From: Ephemerocybe angulata
Lineage: Eukaryota; Basidiomycota; Agaricomycetes; Agaricales; Psathyrellaceae
NCBI GenBank assembly: GCA_013368325.1
Contig: JAACJK010000004.1
Coordinates: 682,001 to 746,000 of the forward strand
DNA: 64,000 nt
Reading direction: 5' to 3'
Below are positions 44,172 through 55,600 of the stretch, in pieces (within the stretch, counting starts at the first letter, position 1; each line of letters begins with the position of its first letter). Position numbers and translations under genes: made by a program. The notes below the pieces were generated by a model that was not told the DNA's origin, made no database searches, and saw only the letters and a list, made by a program, of their open reading frames with translations.

Positions 44172-45300
44172 TTGGATGCACTGAGCTTTGACGGCCTTCT
44201 CTTGGATAATGCCAATGATAACGAGGGTAGGACTACACCAGAGGATCAGCTCTGGCAAAAGGAGCAAGCCCAGCTGCACCTCAAACTCTTGGACAACATA
44301 GAAACTGGCCTAAAGGAGGGAAACCAAGAGCTTGCATTGCTGTTCCACACTGTGTATGAGTCCCATTTGTTTTCCAGGAAGTCAGTTCCTGCAGCATATT
44401 GACATTTCTTCCATCAGATGCATCTGGTGATGTCATCTTTGTTTTGCTGATGCTAATTTATTTGAAGATTGCAGAGGAGGAGTCCTTCCTCCAGATGCTG
44501 AACAGCACTGGGTTGAAGAGTTTTTGCTTCTTTACAAATACTACTCCAAATTATTTAAGTGAGGTTATAACTGTACCGGCAGTCTATAATCTCCTTAAGC
44601 AGCATGTGTAGTTTGAGGAGATCACCCCTATCTTGCATTGGATGCTTCAAAGGAGCGACTCAGTGCTAAAGAAGCTAAAATAGGACCCAGATCTGGCGAA
44701 TTTCCTGTTGATTGAGATCAATGAGGAAAATTAAATCAAGGTATGCACAAATGTTATTCTGACACACGCATGTGAAGGCTAAAAATATTCTTGTATCGTA
44801 GACGGGAGCACTTTACAGCTTCCCTCAGATTAGGTACTGCCCAGTGTACCCTAAGCTCAAGACTGATCTGTGCAAGGATATCTCGAAGCCATAGAGTGAC
44901 TGATGTGGAAAGTATTATAATCAGTACAGTGGGCATCGGTTGACTGGAGGCATCATGGTAGCCTGGTGCACCCATAGCATATGCTATGGGTTCCATCGTA
45001 TTCTAGAGAGCGAAGGTCAAAATGGTGTTTTCTCATCCTTGGTTACTCAATGGCCAACTGCCCTAAAGTACATGGTATATGACTTTGCATGTGATCTCGG
45101 GCCTTACTGCATAATCCAGGAACTGCATTTTTCGAAGAAACCCTCTTTGTCATTGACCACTTTCACTCTCAGGGCCACACAAAATGTAGCTCTGCTGCTT
45201 TCTTCTCTGAGACTTCATACATAATCAAAGAGAGCCAAGATTAGAGAATACCAAGATTAGGAATTTGGCTCTTTAAGTTTTGGGCTGCAGAATACACAGC
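44172..45300 (+). pseudogene. KDZ-type transposase relic
   Basis: The strongest part is 44,940-45,225: GGIMVAWCTHSICYGFHRIL and VVYDFACDL-like MVYDFACDLGPYCIIQELHF. After a shift near 45,140 it continues as LFVIDHFHSQGHTKCSSAAF. This corresponds to the core around the second catalytic region of KDZ (Kyakuja-Dileera-Zisupton) or KDZ-associated proteins that are abundant in Agaricomycetes. Upstream fragments (LLDNIETGLKEGNQELALLF; FLQMLNSTGLKSFCFF; YSCIVDGSTLQLPSD) may be its N-terminal part. Stops and shifts are frequent. Confidence 0.5.
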
Positions 45301-47285
45301 CTATCTAATACATTCACCTGTGTAGAATATGGCTTAATAAAAGTGTGAGTGAAGTGAAGTGCCTTTGAAAGCTCTTCTTTGAAATAGTAGTAATTGGCTT
45401 TTTATTACCTTTGACAATTGGTATGATACTTTAATGTTCGGCCGATATTAAATGCTTCTTCTGAAAAGAAATTAAAACTAATAGATTCTTCTTGCCGCCA
45501 ACATCCCAGCTTTTCAGACCACTTCACCTAATCATAGCCACATGAGCATGGTTCATAGTTCCTATACATGATAACTGGCACCTGCATTTCAAGAATGCAG
45601 TCAAAGATGCTTTTACTAAGATTCTTAGGTTTAGCTTCAATATAGTCTGTATCTCAATCTCTTCATTGGATTTGGGTAAGCTGGCAAGGTCTATGGCTTC
45701 ATTATCAGATTCAGCACTAAGCTTAGCCTTTTTTTTTGCAGCTCGAGGCTTTATTCAAAGTATGAGAGAGCAAAATAATAGTAAGACCCAAGCTGCAGCT
45801 GTAGGAATCTGCACCAATGTGCCAACACACTGAGTTTAATTATTTTGATCAAACACGCAAAAATATTGTGAGTGTCATCCTTTGCTCACACAGCTGTAAT
45901 AGAAACTGAGGCCCAGTTTACAAGAATAAACTATCTACACAAGATGAAGACAGTTCCAGACTGAGATAAAGACCTTGGTATAAATGACAGCACAGTTATG
46001 TGACATGTAACTAACTGACTTATGGATTCTTGCTTCAGGCTGCTGTTTCTACATTCAGCAGCACTGGAGTTGATGGAAACCAATCAGGCTTTTTTAGTAC
46101 AAAAAAAGGAAGCTCCTGTTTTTGAAGAGCTTAGAAGGGATCTGTTTATTTACAGGAACACATGTGAACTTACACCAGCTATACAGTCAGCAACCTGAAT
46201 TACTTCAATTTTTGCCGTGCATAAGTCTGGGTCTGCTAGCAGATACTTGTAATTTGAGGCATGAAAAACGACATGGACCTTCCCGTTCTAAACAGTGTCA
46301 GCGCCATTGGGCAATAGGTGGCCTTTTATTCATATGACTGTAAAACCAAGTACTTGCTTCCTCGTCTCATTTCTCAATCCATGACACACACAAAGAATGT
46401 TGCCTCCAAATCTCAATGGACCGGACTCAACAAAGGCAGTGCAGAGGAGATGAGGAGGGTTGCAGATGAGGTAAAGCAGATGGTGAATGAGAAAGTGAAC
46501 AGTGGAGAGTGGTGCCGGTGAAAATGGGAGAGGTTGTAAGGCTTGCAGCGGTGTTGATGAATGGAAGACCTATTGCACTTTCAGGAATACCTTTAGGTAA
46601 TATCATTGGATGCATCGTGCACCAGATTAGCAAGATAATGAAGAGCACCCCGCTCTCTTTAGAGTCTAAAGAACATGACTTCTATGAGCAACACATACTG
46701 CACAGATACTGTGTGGTTCCAATAGTCATTGAGAAACATGCCTCAGGGTCTGGTGACATAGGCATGAAGTTCAAGCAGGTATATGCAGAGAATAACTTGT
46801 TAAGAACTGCACCTGAAGCAATAATAGAAATAAAGACCCAAGGTCAATTGGAGATAGGATAGCAGTGTCACTTGTCAAGCAAAATCATTTGCAGCTGTGA
46901 CCACTAAAACTTCTTCATCAGGTACTTGCGCAGTGGCTGTTGCAAGCACAGCATGTTATGAGTCCATGTTTTGGTATTTTGCATGACTGTATTGGATAGT
47001 AAGAATAAAATGCAATCACCAGTGTTACCATAATGGCATCTCAGGCCTAAGGCAAGTCTCGGGCAATTCTGACTTCCTTCATTCAATTGAGCACTTTGTA
47101 GCACACAACAGCAGACATTAATATAGGTATTTGATAGGTAGAGTAGTAGCAGTACAGTCGCAGAAAGAAAATATGAGTTAACATTCAGCACACCTCTGCG
47201 CACTTGTAATAGCGCTCTGTTCAACAAGTGGTAAGTACAACAATGTTTTCCAACACTAAAGTATGTAGCTCACCAATAAATGGAG
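45301..47285 (+). other. Unassigned relics left of the nest
   Basis: Two overlapping frames, 46,318-46,521 and 46,509-46,862, contain KYLLPRLISQ, GSAEEMRRVADEVKQMVNEK and RPIALSGIPLGNIIGCIVHQ. Their clean charge pattern suggests former coding sequence, but no family is recognised. The rest is AT-rich without a call. Confidence 0.3.
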
Positions 47286-48254
47286 GAAGACTTCACACTC
47301 CCCCATAATTCCCACAGGACTCCAGCTAGACTTCCGCTAGAAGTCCGGTGGACTTGCTGGACTTTCGGTGGACTTCCTGGACTTTTGCTGGACTTTTTGT
47401 CCAGTAAGGGGGTAAAAGTGCTCTGAACTGGAGTCCGGCAGAGTTCAGCAGAGTCCAGCAGAGTCTAATAAGGTCTAGTTAGACTCCAGTACCTGCCAAA
47501 TTAGAGTCCGGTACAGTCTGGCAGGTGTCCAGTCCAACTGGAGTTCTACCAGTCCAATGGACTGTCCAGCTAGACTCCAGGAACAAGTGGAACAGGCTAG
47601 TCACATCAGTTATAACTAAGGTACAATCATTTATTCTTTTGTAATTAAGTCTAATAGTGACAGGTGATGCCATCATTATTGTCAAGCATTGGAAACCCAT
47701 CATATTACTGATGCTATCATTCACATTGCCAGAAGACGTAAGCTCAATTATATGGGCAGTTGTCAATTTACAGTCAATGTTCCAAAAGTATTTTGCATTT
47801 TCCCAGGCCATTATTGGAGATTTTTAGAAACATCTGATTGACATAAGCATCAAAAAGTGAAGGCTATGTTTATACAAAATAAAAATAAAAAGTCTAGCAA
47901 GGGTCCAGCAAGAAGTCCAGCAAGACGTCCAGCAGGAATCCAGCAGGAATCTGTTTTCAAGTGTAGCAAGACACTTAAACTGGATATAGATTGTTGAATT
48001 ACCAAAGTATCATAAGGGTCCATTCGGTACCCAGATCCGGTTTTGGATCTGGGCACGGATTTGGATTTTGGAGCCAGCCACAGCCACAGCCCTGCACGTG
48101 GTGAGCTCGGCACAGCCAGCATCACCCAAACAGGATGTGTTAGTAAGCATGCACGCATGCTGGCAGCACCGCGTCCATTTCGTTGTGTTTCATCTTTAAC
48201 TGTGCTCTATTCTCTGCTCCCTCCACTCTACTCTAATCTGCACGTAATCTATCA

Positions 48255-49271
48255 ATGGTCTCCCAAGATAAAGTCCCAAAGGCAATTTGGAAGAAGGAGG
48301 ACACCAACAAGCTTCTGGACGAGCTCTTTTTGAAGCGAAGTGCTATTGGCCAAGGGGGCAACTTCAAGCAGTCAGTCTTCAACGAAGTTGCCCCTGCAGT
48401 TGAGGCTATCCGCACCAAGGAGCTCCTAAGGATGGTCAGAAGTGTAAAACACACTGGAAGTCGGTGAGTAATCTGGTATACTTCTCATTGTGTGTATGTA
48501 TGTGTATTCATTTGTGCTTTCATCGCTCGTGATCCCGGGTGCTAGTTGTGCGCTAGGTTCAACGCTATTGGTGCTATCCAAAGGAAGTCTGGATGGACCT
48601 GGAGCGACATCCATGGTGCCAACATCACGCTGTCTATGGCCGCTTCCTGGGATGACTTCTTGCTGAAGCATCCTAAGGCAAAGGACTTCCGAAATGCAGG
48701 ATGGGCCTTTTGTGGAAAGATAGCTTCTATCACTCCTGCAAAGGTGACAGGCGAGAATGTTCTGTATCCATCTCAGATCGCCTCTGTGCCCCAGACCCAG
48801 GCTTCTAGCCAGGAGACCCCTGTGCCTATCCCATCCACTCCTGAGCCTAGCTCGACCACGACTCTTAAGAGGAGAGCATCCGCAAGGACTACAAATACCC
48901 AGCCTGAGAAGCGTCCTCGTACCACGGCTGCTTCTGCCTTCATGCAGAAGACAAACCAGGAGATGGGAAGGATGAACAATATCTTTGAAGCGATGCTGAA
49001 CCCTGCTGCAGCTCAAGGCAGCAGCACTATCGGACCCACTCCCTCCCGCCGCCGAGAGGCTATCACACGAGCGCAGGATGTCAAGATGACTTGGCTGAAG
49101 GATTCATCGGTTGTTGCCCTTATTTGTGTTTTCCAAAGTGATGTTGAAGCTGTTGATATGTACATGGCTCTGAAGCTTGAGCCAGTGCGCAAGCTTTGGG
49201 TCAGGGAAACTCTTCTTGCTGCTGGTATCGACGAGGCTGATATCTCTGACTCTGAATCTCAGTATAACTAG
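48255..49271 (+). CDS. Myb/SANT-like DNA-binding protein of the Harbinger element
   Basis: Two exons, 48,255-48,463 and 48,557-49,271, with a 93-bp intron (GTGAGT..CGCTAG), give 307 aa without a stop. Residues 1-130 form a Myb/SANT-like region (IWKKEDTNKLLDELF, VKHTGSRFNAIGAIQRKSG, SWDDFLLKHPKAKDFRNAGW). A basic, Ser/Thr/Pro-rich segment with a nuclear-localisation-like KRRASART and KRPRTT follows, then a helical C-terminus. In Harbinger transposons the Myb-like partner binds the transposase and brings it to the nucleus and the element ends. It is transcribed away from the left inverted repeat. It is still intact, unlike its partner transposase. Confidence 0.8.
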
Positions 49272-49522
49272 TCAGTATAACTAGTCTTTTCTTTCTATCC
49301 CCAACTCTTATACCCAATTACCCACTGTCGTTACTCGGACTCTTATACCCAACTAGCTACTGTCGTTACTTTGTTACATGTTCTCCAATTTATCCTTGCA
49401 TATACTCTTCATACTGTTGCCACATTGCTCCTGCAATTCCATCCCGAAAAGCTTGTGCTGCGACACGCTCCTCATCACTAACACGTGCATTGGCCAATTC
49501 ACCAAAAACCTCTGGGTCGAAG

Positions 49523-51165
49523 CTGTAATTCTCAGTCCCCCACCTGTTCACGTGGACTCCACGTGGACTGCCCAGAGTCCACTGGTAGACTAGTGGACTC
49601 TGGATATTTTATAGACTCTGACCAGTGGACTCATTGTGGAGTCCACGGAGGACTTCGCACTGCCCCATTATTCCTGCAGGAGTTCAGCAGGAATTCCAGT
49701 GAAATTCCAGTGAACTTTCTGGACTTCCACTGGAATTCCACTGAACTCTCCTGCCAAATTTTGAGTTCTGGTTTTCCACCAGAGTTCAGTTCAGTTCAGG
49801 AGGAGTTCAGTATCAGCCAAAGCATGGTTCAGTAGGAGTTCAGTACACTGGAATTCCTCTAGGTCAACTGGAAAGTTCAGCAGGACAGTTCCTATAGGAC
49901 AGTTCTACAGGACACCAGCAAAGTGTGAGAAAAATATGAAGGGATTTTTACATAAATGGATAGTCATCATGATTTGATGCTGATATCATCAAAAACTTAC
50001 CTAATATTTCAAGAAATGGTGCCGAAAAATGTAAAATACTTTCCGAACATCGAGTTTTGAGATAAAAATAGGCTGTGTGCAGGTTATAAAATAGGCTAAT
50101 TTCTGCAGAGGGCTGAGTTCTGAGACCTGAGTGTGAGAAGATTATGAATGATGTGTAAATGATTAGTCAGCCTGTATGAGAAGCATCAAATAATATGAAC
50201 AAATAAAGCTTTGTATCAATCTACCATCAGTCTAGCAAGAGTTCACTGGAAGTCCAGTGGAATATCAGCGGACTTCTACTGAACTCCTACTGAACATATT
50301 GAACTGAACTGAACATTTTGGATTCCTGTAGGAATTCCAGCAGAAGTCCAGTGGAAGTTCAGTGGAAGTTCAGTGAACTTCCACCAGACTTTGTTTCATA
50401 AAATCACTTTTGGTAAAATTTTACTGGAATTCCACTGGAAGTTCATCAGTCCTACAGGAGTCCTACAGGAATCCTGGGGGAGTGTGAAGTACAGAGTCCA
50501 CATGGAGTCTATACCCCCTCCACAATCTGTCCACCCACCTTCCACAGCCAGTCCACATCAGACTTAAAGTTTATATCCATTCTCAAGCCAGTGGAGTCCA
50601 CATGGAGTCTATGTGAACTCTTATGATCTCCACTTTTGACAGAAAGAAAATAGATGGCATGCCCCAGGATTGAACCTGAGACCTTGAGAATAGCTATTAC
50701 TAAGCTTTTAGTGTGACTGCTAGCAGTCCTATATATTTTATCTTGTAATTAAGCTATACCCTATACCATATCCTATTTTTAGATTGCAAAGTCGATGCTC
50801 GGAAATTATTTTGCTGATTGTGAGACTAGTTTTTAACCAATTGCTTAGGTATATAATAAAAATGATGGGACCAAAAATTGTCATTAGTGGCAGTTCAGCA
50901 GTAGTCCACAATCAGTCCAGTGGTTTGAGTCCAGTGGTAGTCCACATGAGTTCAGTGGCTTCAGTCTACAATCAGAGTCCACATGGACTCCACAGACTTT
51001 GGCAGGGAATGTGGACTACTTGTGGACTACTTGTGGACTGTTCATGGACTGATTTTGGCAGGGGGCCTGCCAAAAATTTGGCTTCTAGTCCACTGGTATG
51101 CCACTGGATTCTTTGTGGAGTCCACGTGGAGTCCACGCGAACAGGTGGGGGAGTGTGAAGTACTC
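49523..51165 (-). mobile_element. Repeat family A, copy A4, inside the Harbinger transposase
   Basis: Ends CTGTAATTCTCAGTCCCCC and GGGGGAGTGTGAAGTACTC. The 9-bp direct repeat GGGTCGAAG flanks it (49,514-49,522 and 51,166-51,174), and the transposase codons continue across it. This is the clearest evidence for the true ends of family A. It carries repeat C at 49,648-50,493; without C it is about 800 bp. The tRNA-like module is present in reverse near 50,650-50,735. Confidence 0.9.
49648..50493 (-). mobile_element. Repeat family C, copy C1, inside repeat A4
   Basis: Ends GAGGACTTCGCACTGCCCC and GGGGGAGTGTGAAGTACA. The 9-bp flanks GAGTCCACG / GAGTCCACA (49,639-49,647; 50,494-50,502) match at eight positions. 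The arms consist of GGAATTCCA, AGTTCAGTGAACT and TCCACTGGAATTCC words; the middle (about 49,920-50,220) is AT-rich and non-coding. Confidence 0.85.
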
Positions 51166-52326
51166 GGGTCGAAGATTCCTTGCTCCTCGTCAAATGTCCC
51201 TCCATTCTCGTCAATCTCGTTCGACATCTCCTGCACAAGCTGAATAGCATCAGCTGGATCATGGATTCTAATGAAGTTGTGAAGAGCAGCCAATGCGCAT
51301 GGAATCTGGGCCTGAATATCCATGGCGTAGCGTGGCGGCCTGGTTAGGACTTCCCACTGCTTCTTCATAACACCAAAGACGTGCTCAACTACATTTCGGG
51401 CATTGGCGTGCCAGAGGTTGTAGAGTTCTTGTGCATTTACAGGTCTATGATGTGTAGTTAGAATATGTACTTCTTTCTAATAGAGAGATACGTACACTTC
51501 ATTGGCACGTCCCCATTCAGCTAGGTGATAACAAACACCTTGGTATGGCAGAATGAGGGTACTGGAGTATCCAAATCCTGCGTCGGCAATGTAATACTTT
51601 CCTGGCAGAACACGCAGGTCACTCATGCGAGCATGAAAGAACATGGTGGCATCTGCAGCTGATCCATCCCATCTACTGACGAAGTACTGGATGCGCAAGT
51701 CGAAGGAGCAACATGCAAGACAGTTCTGCGTGAGACCACCTTTGCGATCATGGGCTGCCTCTCGTTCGGCAGCAGAAAGGGATGTGCGTACCATCAATGG
51801 CACCTAGGGCATCCTTGAAAAAGGGGTAGAATTGAGCATTGTTTCGGATATATGGGGGCACAGAGTCTGTTGCCTTGGGAAGTGTGATGTATTTCGTGTA
51901 AAACGGCAGGGAATACAGTGCAATGAGAATGAGTTTGAAGTAGCTGTTAATGTAACGTTATATGAATGTATCACAGGTAGTAGTAGCTGCCCACATACAC
52001 TGAAATTGTCTCATTGCAATGCTGGAACCGCTCAGCAACAAGCCGGATAGAAAGGCCTGTGGTGCATGAGTACAGAAAGATTGCAACTTGCTCTTCAAGG
52101 AAGAGGTTCCTCGAGTCCTCGTAGCCACAAAGGTGATGAAGCTCCATCACCAAGGCTTCGAAGACATGCTTCCTCAAGCCCAGATTGATGAGCATCTGGT
52201 CAGGATGCCCTTCAATGAGCTCTTGGACCCATGCAGCACCTGTCAAAGCAGAGGTGTGCATAGGTTCTGGAAACAAAGTTGGGGCTAGTTAGAGCAGCCC
52301 TGCCCTAAGAGCCTGCATAGTGCGAA

Positions 52327-52344
52327 CAAGGGTGGTCCGGTCTT
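52327..52344 (+). repeat. Left terminal inverted repeat of the 6.4-kb transposon
   Basis: CAAGGGTGGTCCGGTCTT, identical to the reverse complement of 58,707-58,724. Confidence 0.92.
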
Positions 52345-52698
52345 TAAATAGCCGACCGGACCTTGGGTGGTTGGTCGGGGCCGGAGGCCCAGAAAAAATT
52401 TTTTGGACCACCCAAAAACATGGGTCTGGGAGGTCGATTTTTGGGTGTTTTAGACTAGATACACCCTCCATATATCCTCCGTACCATTTATATTTGCTTT
52501 AATATTGGCTGCAGTGCGTATGCGATGCCAAAGTATAGATCCCTTTGGCCGGGTACCGGCTCGGCGTCTGCCAAATATAGATCAACACCGTTGGCCAACC
52601 GCGACATTTGCATGGAAATCTCATATTGATTCAACTCAACCTCCTCAACCGTTTGCCAACCGTACTGCACAAATCCTATTCATCAGAACTTAGAAACC

Positions 52699-55600
52699 AT
52701 GGCACCCTTACGCTTCAAGGTGCCGAAGAGTCATGAGATCACAGATGAAGAGATAGCACAATATATGAAGGTCAGTCCATTTACGCACTGAAATTTGACA
52801 AGGAGAAGGCTCAACATACCATAGTCACTGAAGTACGATGAAGCTGGGCATATGCTTTGCCCTAGATGCGAGAAGGCTTACCCCACTGGCACCGGGGGTC
52901 CGAAAAACATACTCAAGACACACATGTACACGCCAAACTGTGACAAGGCTGCGAAGGAGCTGAAGGAGCAAGAAGGCATCCAAAAAGCGGCGCTCGGCTT
53001 CAAGAGCTTTTTCTCCCTAGGAAAGAAGAAGAAGACAATTCCCAGCACTGCAACCGCCCCCTTAATCATTACAACACCAGCTATTCGATCGAAGACTGCC
53101 CGTCCCGTCCAAAAGCCTGTCGATATCGAGAACAACCTGATAGCGACCTCATCCAGCCACGCCGCGGCACTCCAAAGTCCCAACACAACTCATCTATCTG
53201 GAGCGCGAAAGAAACTCCATGAAATCGCGCTTCAGCTTATGGACCCCCCGGCGGGCACCGAGAACACATTCCTCGCTGAATTCGAGGTGCCGCCTTCGCA
53301 CTACGACAACCCGGCCAAATCTATCGACGAGCTGTGGGAAGAGAGTATCAATTCCATGTTGCACAGCGCCTTTGGGTGGGGGCAAGACGACGAGACGTAC
53401 CAACAGAAGGTTATCGGATTGACGGCGGCACGGCTAAGGGGGTTCTCTGCGTTTGTGACGCACTTTGTGGATGGACGGGGCTTGGCGGAGGGACTGCTCG
53501 AGGTGAGAGTGACTCGGCTTGTGGAGGCTATAGAGAAATGGTGAGTACATCCTCGGCACGACTTGTACTTCGTACTCACTGGTGGCATTAGGAGGAGCCT
53601 CAGTCGTGTAGACCAGCCCGTTGCGGCAATAGACTTGATATATCCCCATGATGTTCCCCCTGAGAAACCCCTCCTTCAAGTCGGTCCTAGAATCGACGAT
53701 GACCTTGAAGGCACCATCATCGATGTCGACAGCGCGAACAAAGCCGATCCCCTAAGAAACGAACACCGCGTCAGCAAATGCTCGCCAACGAACAAATCCG
53801 CCCAAGGTGTCATCGACGTTGACTCCATCTCCGAGGCCACACGTTGTGCTGGCTACAAGCTAGTGATACCAAACAACAACTCACCGAATGCAGCACACCC
53901 GTTCCTACTACATGACCAGATGGATCTTCCCTGGGATATCTCGCTTAAAAACGGCAAGATGAGCTTGTTTTCGAGGCTATGCGAGCAAACTGTTCGGAAG
54001 GAGGGCGAGACGTGCCGGTGCTGTCGCTCGTTGGCCAGGAACAACGTCTTGAAGGGGGTGGTTGAGCGAATGCAGAACGGAGTGAAGGAGGGGACGACGT
54101 TTGCATACCATGGGCTTGGAGGGATGCGAGAGCTTCTGCGAATCAAGACCCAGCAAATACAGTTCCATCGCCTACGAAGCCTGAACCAAGCTCGGAAGTT
54201 GGTATCGAAAGCTAGGGCACTCGAAGATCACAAGCGATTCGTCACCGCCGTGGCTAGCAAGAAAGTCGAGCGCGTGGATCGAATAATTCGGTTGGGTCTA
54301 CGGCACGGTCGGGGTATTCGAAGCATGTTGGACCAGTGCTTGAGGGCGGCAGAGGGTATCTACAAGCCAAAGAGTTATGAGGAGGAGCACTACATGAAAG
54401 GGTTAGTCCTCTGGAAACTGGGCGGGAATCGCGTTGCAAGTATTGCGCACCGTTCGCTTGGTCTCCCCTCGATCACGACACTCAAGAACCAAGTTCGTAT
54501 TCCCCCAATCCACCTATCTCCTGGCAAGCCAACTGCACAAGAAGTTTCGAAGAACACCGAGATGTCGTTCGAAGACCTCAAGGAAGCCATGAAACCCCAA
54601 GCCAGTGCTCGTAACATCCACGCTGTGCTCATGTTTGATGAAATCACGACGGAGAAGCGATTGCGCTACGATTCCAGCACCAATCACGTAGTGGGGTTGT
54701 GTCGTGAGCATGCGCACAATGTGCCGCTAGAAATCGAATCGCAGGAGGACATAGAAGAGGTGTATCATGGAGTGGACGAGGGGAAGGCGCACTTGGCGGG
54801 AGAGGTACGAGATCAACGTTGGATGGAACCAAATTTGCCTCCGTTTCCCATCACCAAATATACTCACACGCCCCAATTACAGGCAATGATAAGCGCTCTC
54901 GGTCTCCTTTCCGACGATAACCGCATCTATGGTGCGCGAGGAGTTCTAGTCTCTGGAGATTGCAAGAAAGAAACGGGAGAAGAGCATGCCAAAGTCTTGC
55001 AGGCGACGATCGATGGCGTAAACAACCAGAAGGCGAAGACAAACATACGGATTGTCAGTCTCGCATCGGATGGTGAATCGCGGCGTGGTGCAGCCATGAC
55101 CATGCTCACCTTCAAAGAGAAGCTTTCTCCGGACTCGGATATCCATCATCTTCTCTCCTCGCTCCCATTCATGAACCTTTATGTCGGAGACGACGACCTC
55201 ACAGCAGACAAAGACTGGAAGCATGTCTTTAAGCGACTATGGAATCTATTGCTTCGCGAGTCCAGCATTGTCGTAGCAGGTGTTCGAATAACACCAGCAA
55301 TCCTCAAAGCGCACCTACAGGCCGAGTCAGTGAGCGCTGACCACATCCGCTCAATCATGAATCCAGATGACAAACAGGATGTCAAACTTGCGTTTGATCT
55401 GTTGCGCGCTATCTGGTCTCTTCCCCGCGCTACCACCAATGAGACCCCAGGCTTCTTCCGCACTCGACAGTCCCTATGGATTTTCGGGCAGTTTCTCCAG
55501 CACCTCGTCACACCATACATCAACGTCGAGCTCAGCCTCTCCCAGCAACTCGAGCATTTGAGCGCAGCCTCTCACCTTGCGATGTACCTATACCGCACGG

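Larger units (their letters stand above)
49390..52276 (-). pseudogene. PIF/Harbinger transposase (DDE_Tnp_4 type), disrupted
   Basis: Minus-strand exons: 52,276-51,999 (HTSALTGAAWVQELIEGHPD, EEQVAIFLYSCTTGLSIRLV, RFQHCNETIS); 51,943-51,496 (PFFKDALGAIDGTHIP, first Asp); and 51,444 onward. Introns are 55 bp and 51 bp. A one-base shift near 51,790 separates GAIDGTHIP from SAAEREAAHDRKGG. The frame then runs through WDGSAADATMF, YYIADAGFGY (second Asp region) and YHLAEWG. The third exon has NLWHANARNVVEHVFGVMKK and stops at FDP, where repeat A4 is inserted; EVFGELANARVSDEERVAAQ and the stop (49,390-49,392) lie beyond it. The N-terminal exon, MSFYTLTSQQKMALAAGF, lies beyond the 6.4-kb insertion near 58,780. 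Catalytic residues are visible, but the gene cannot produce a whole protein. Confidence 0.85.
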
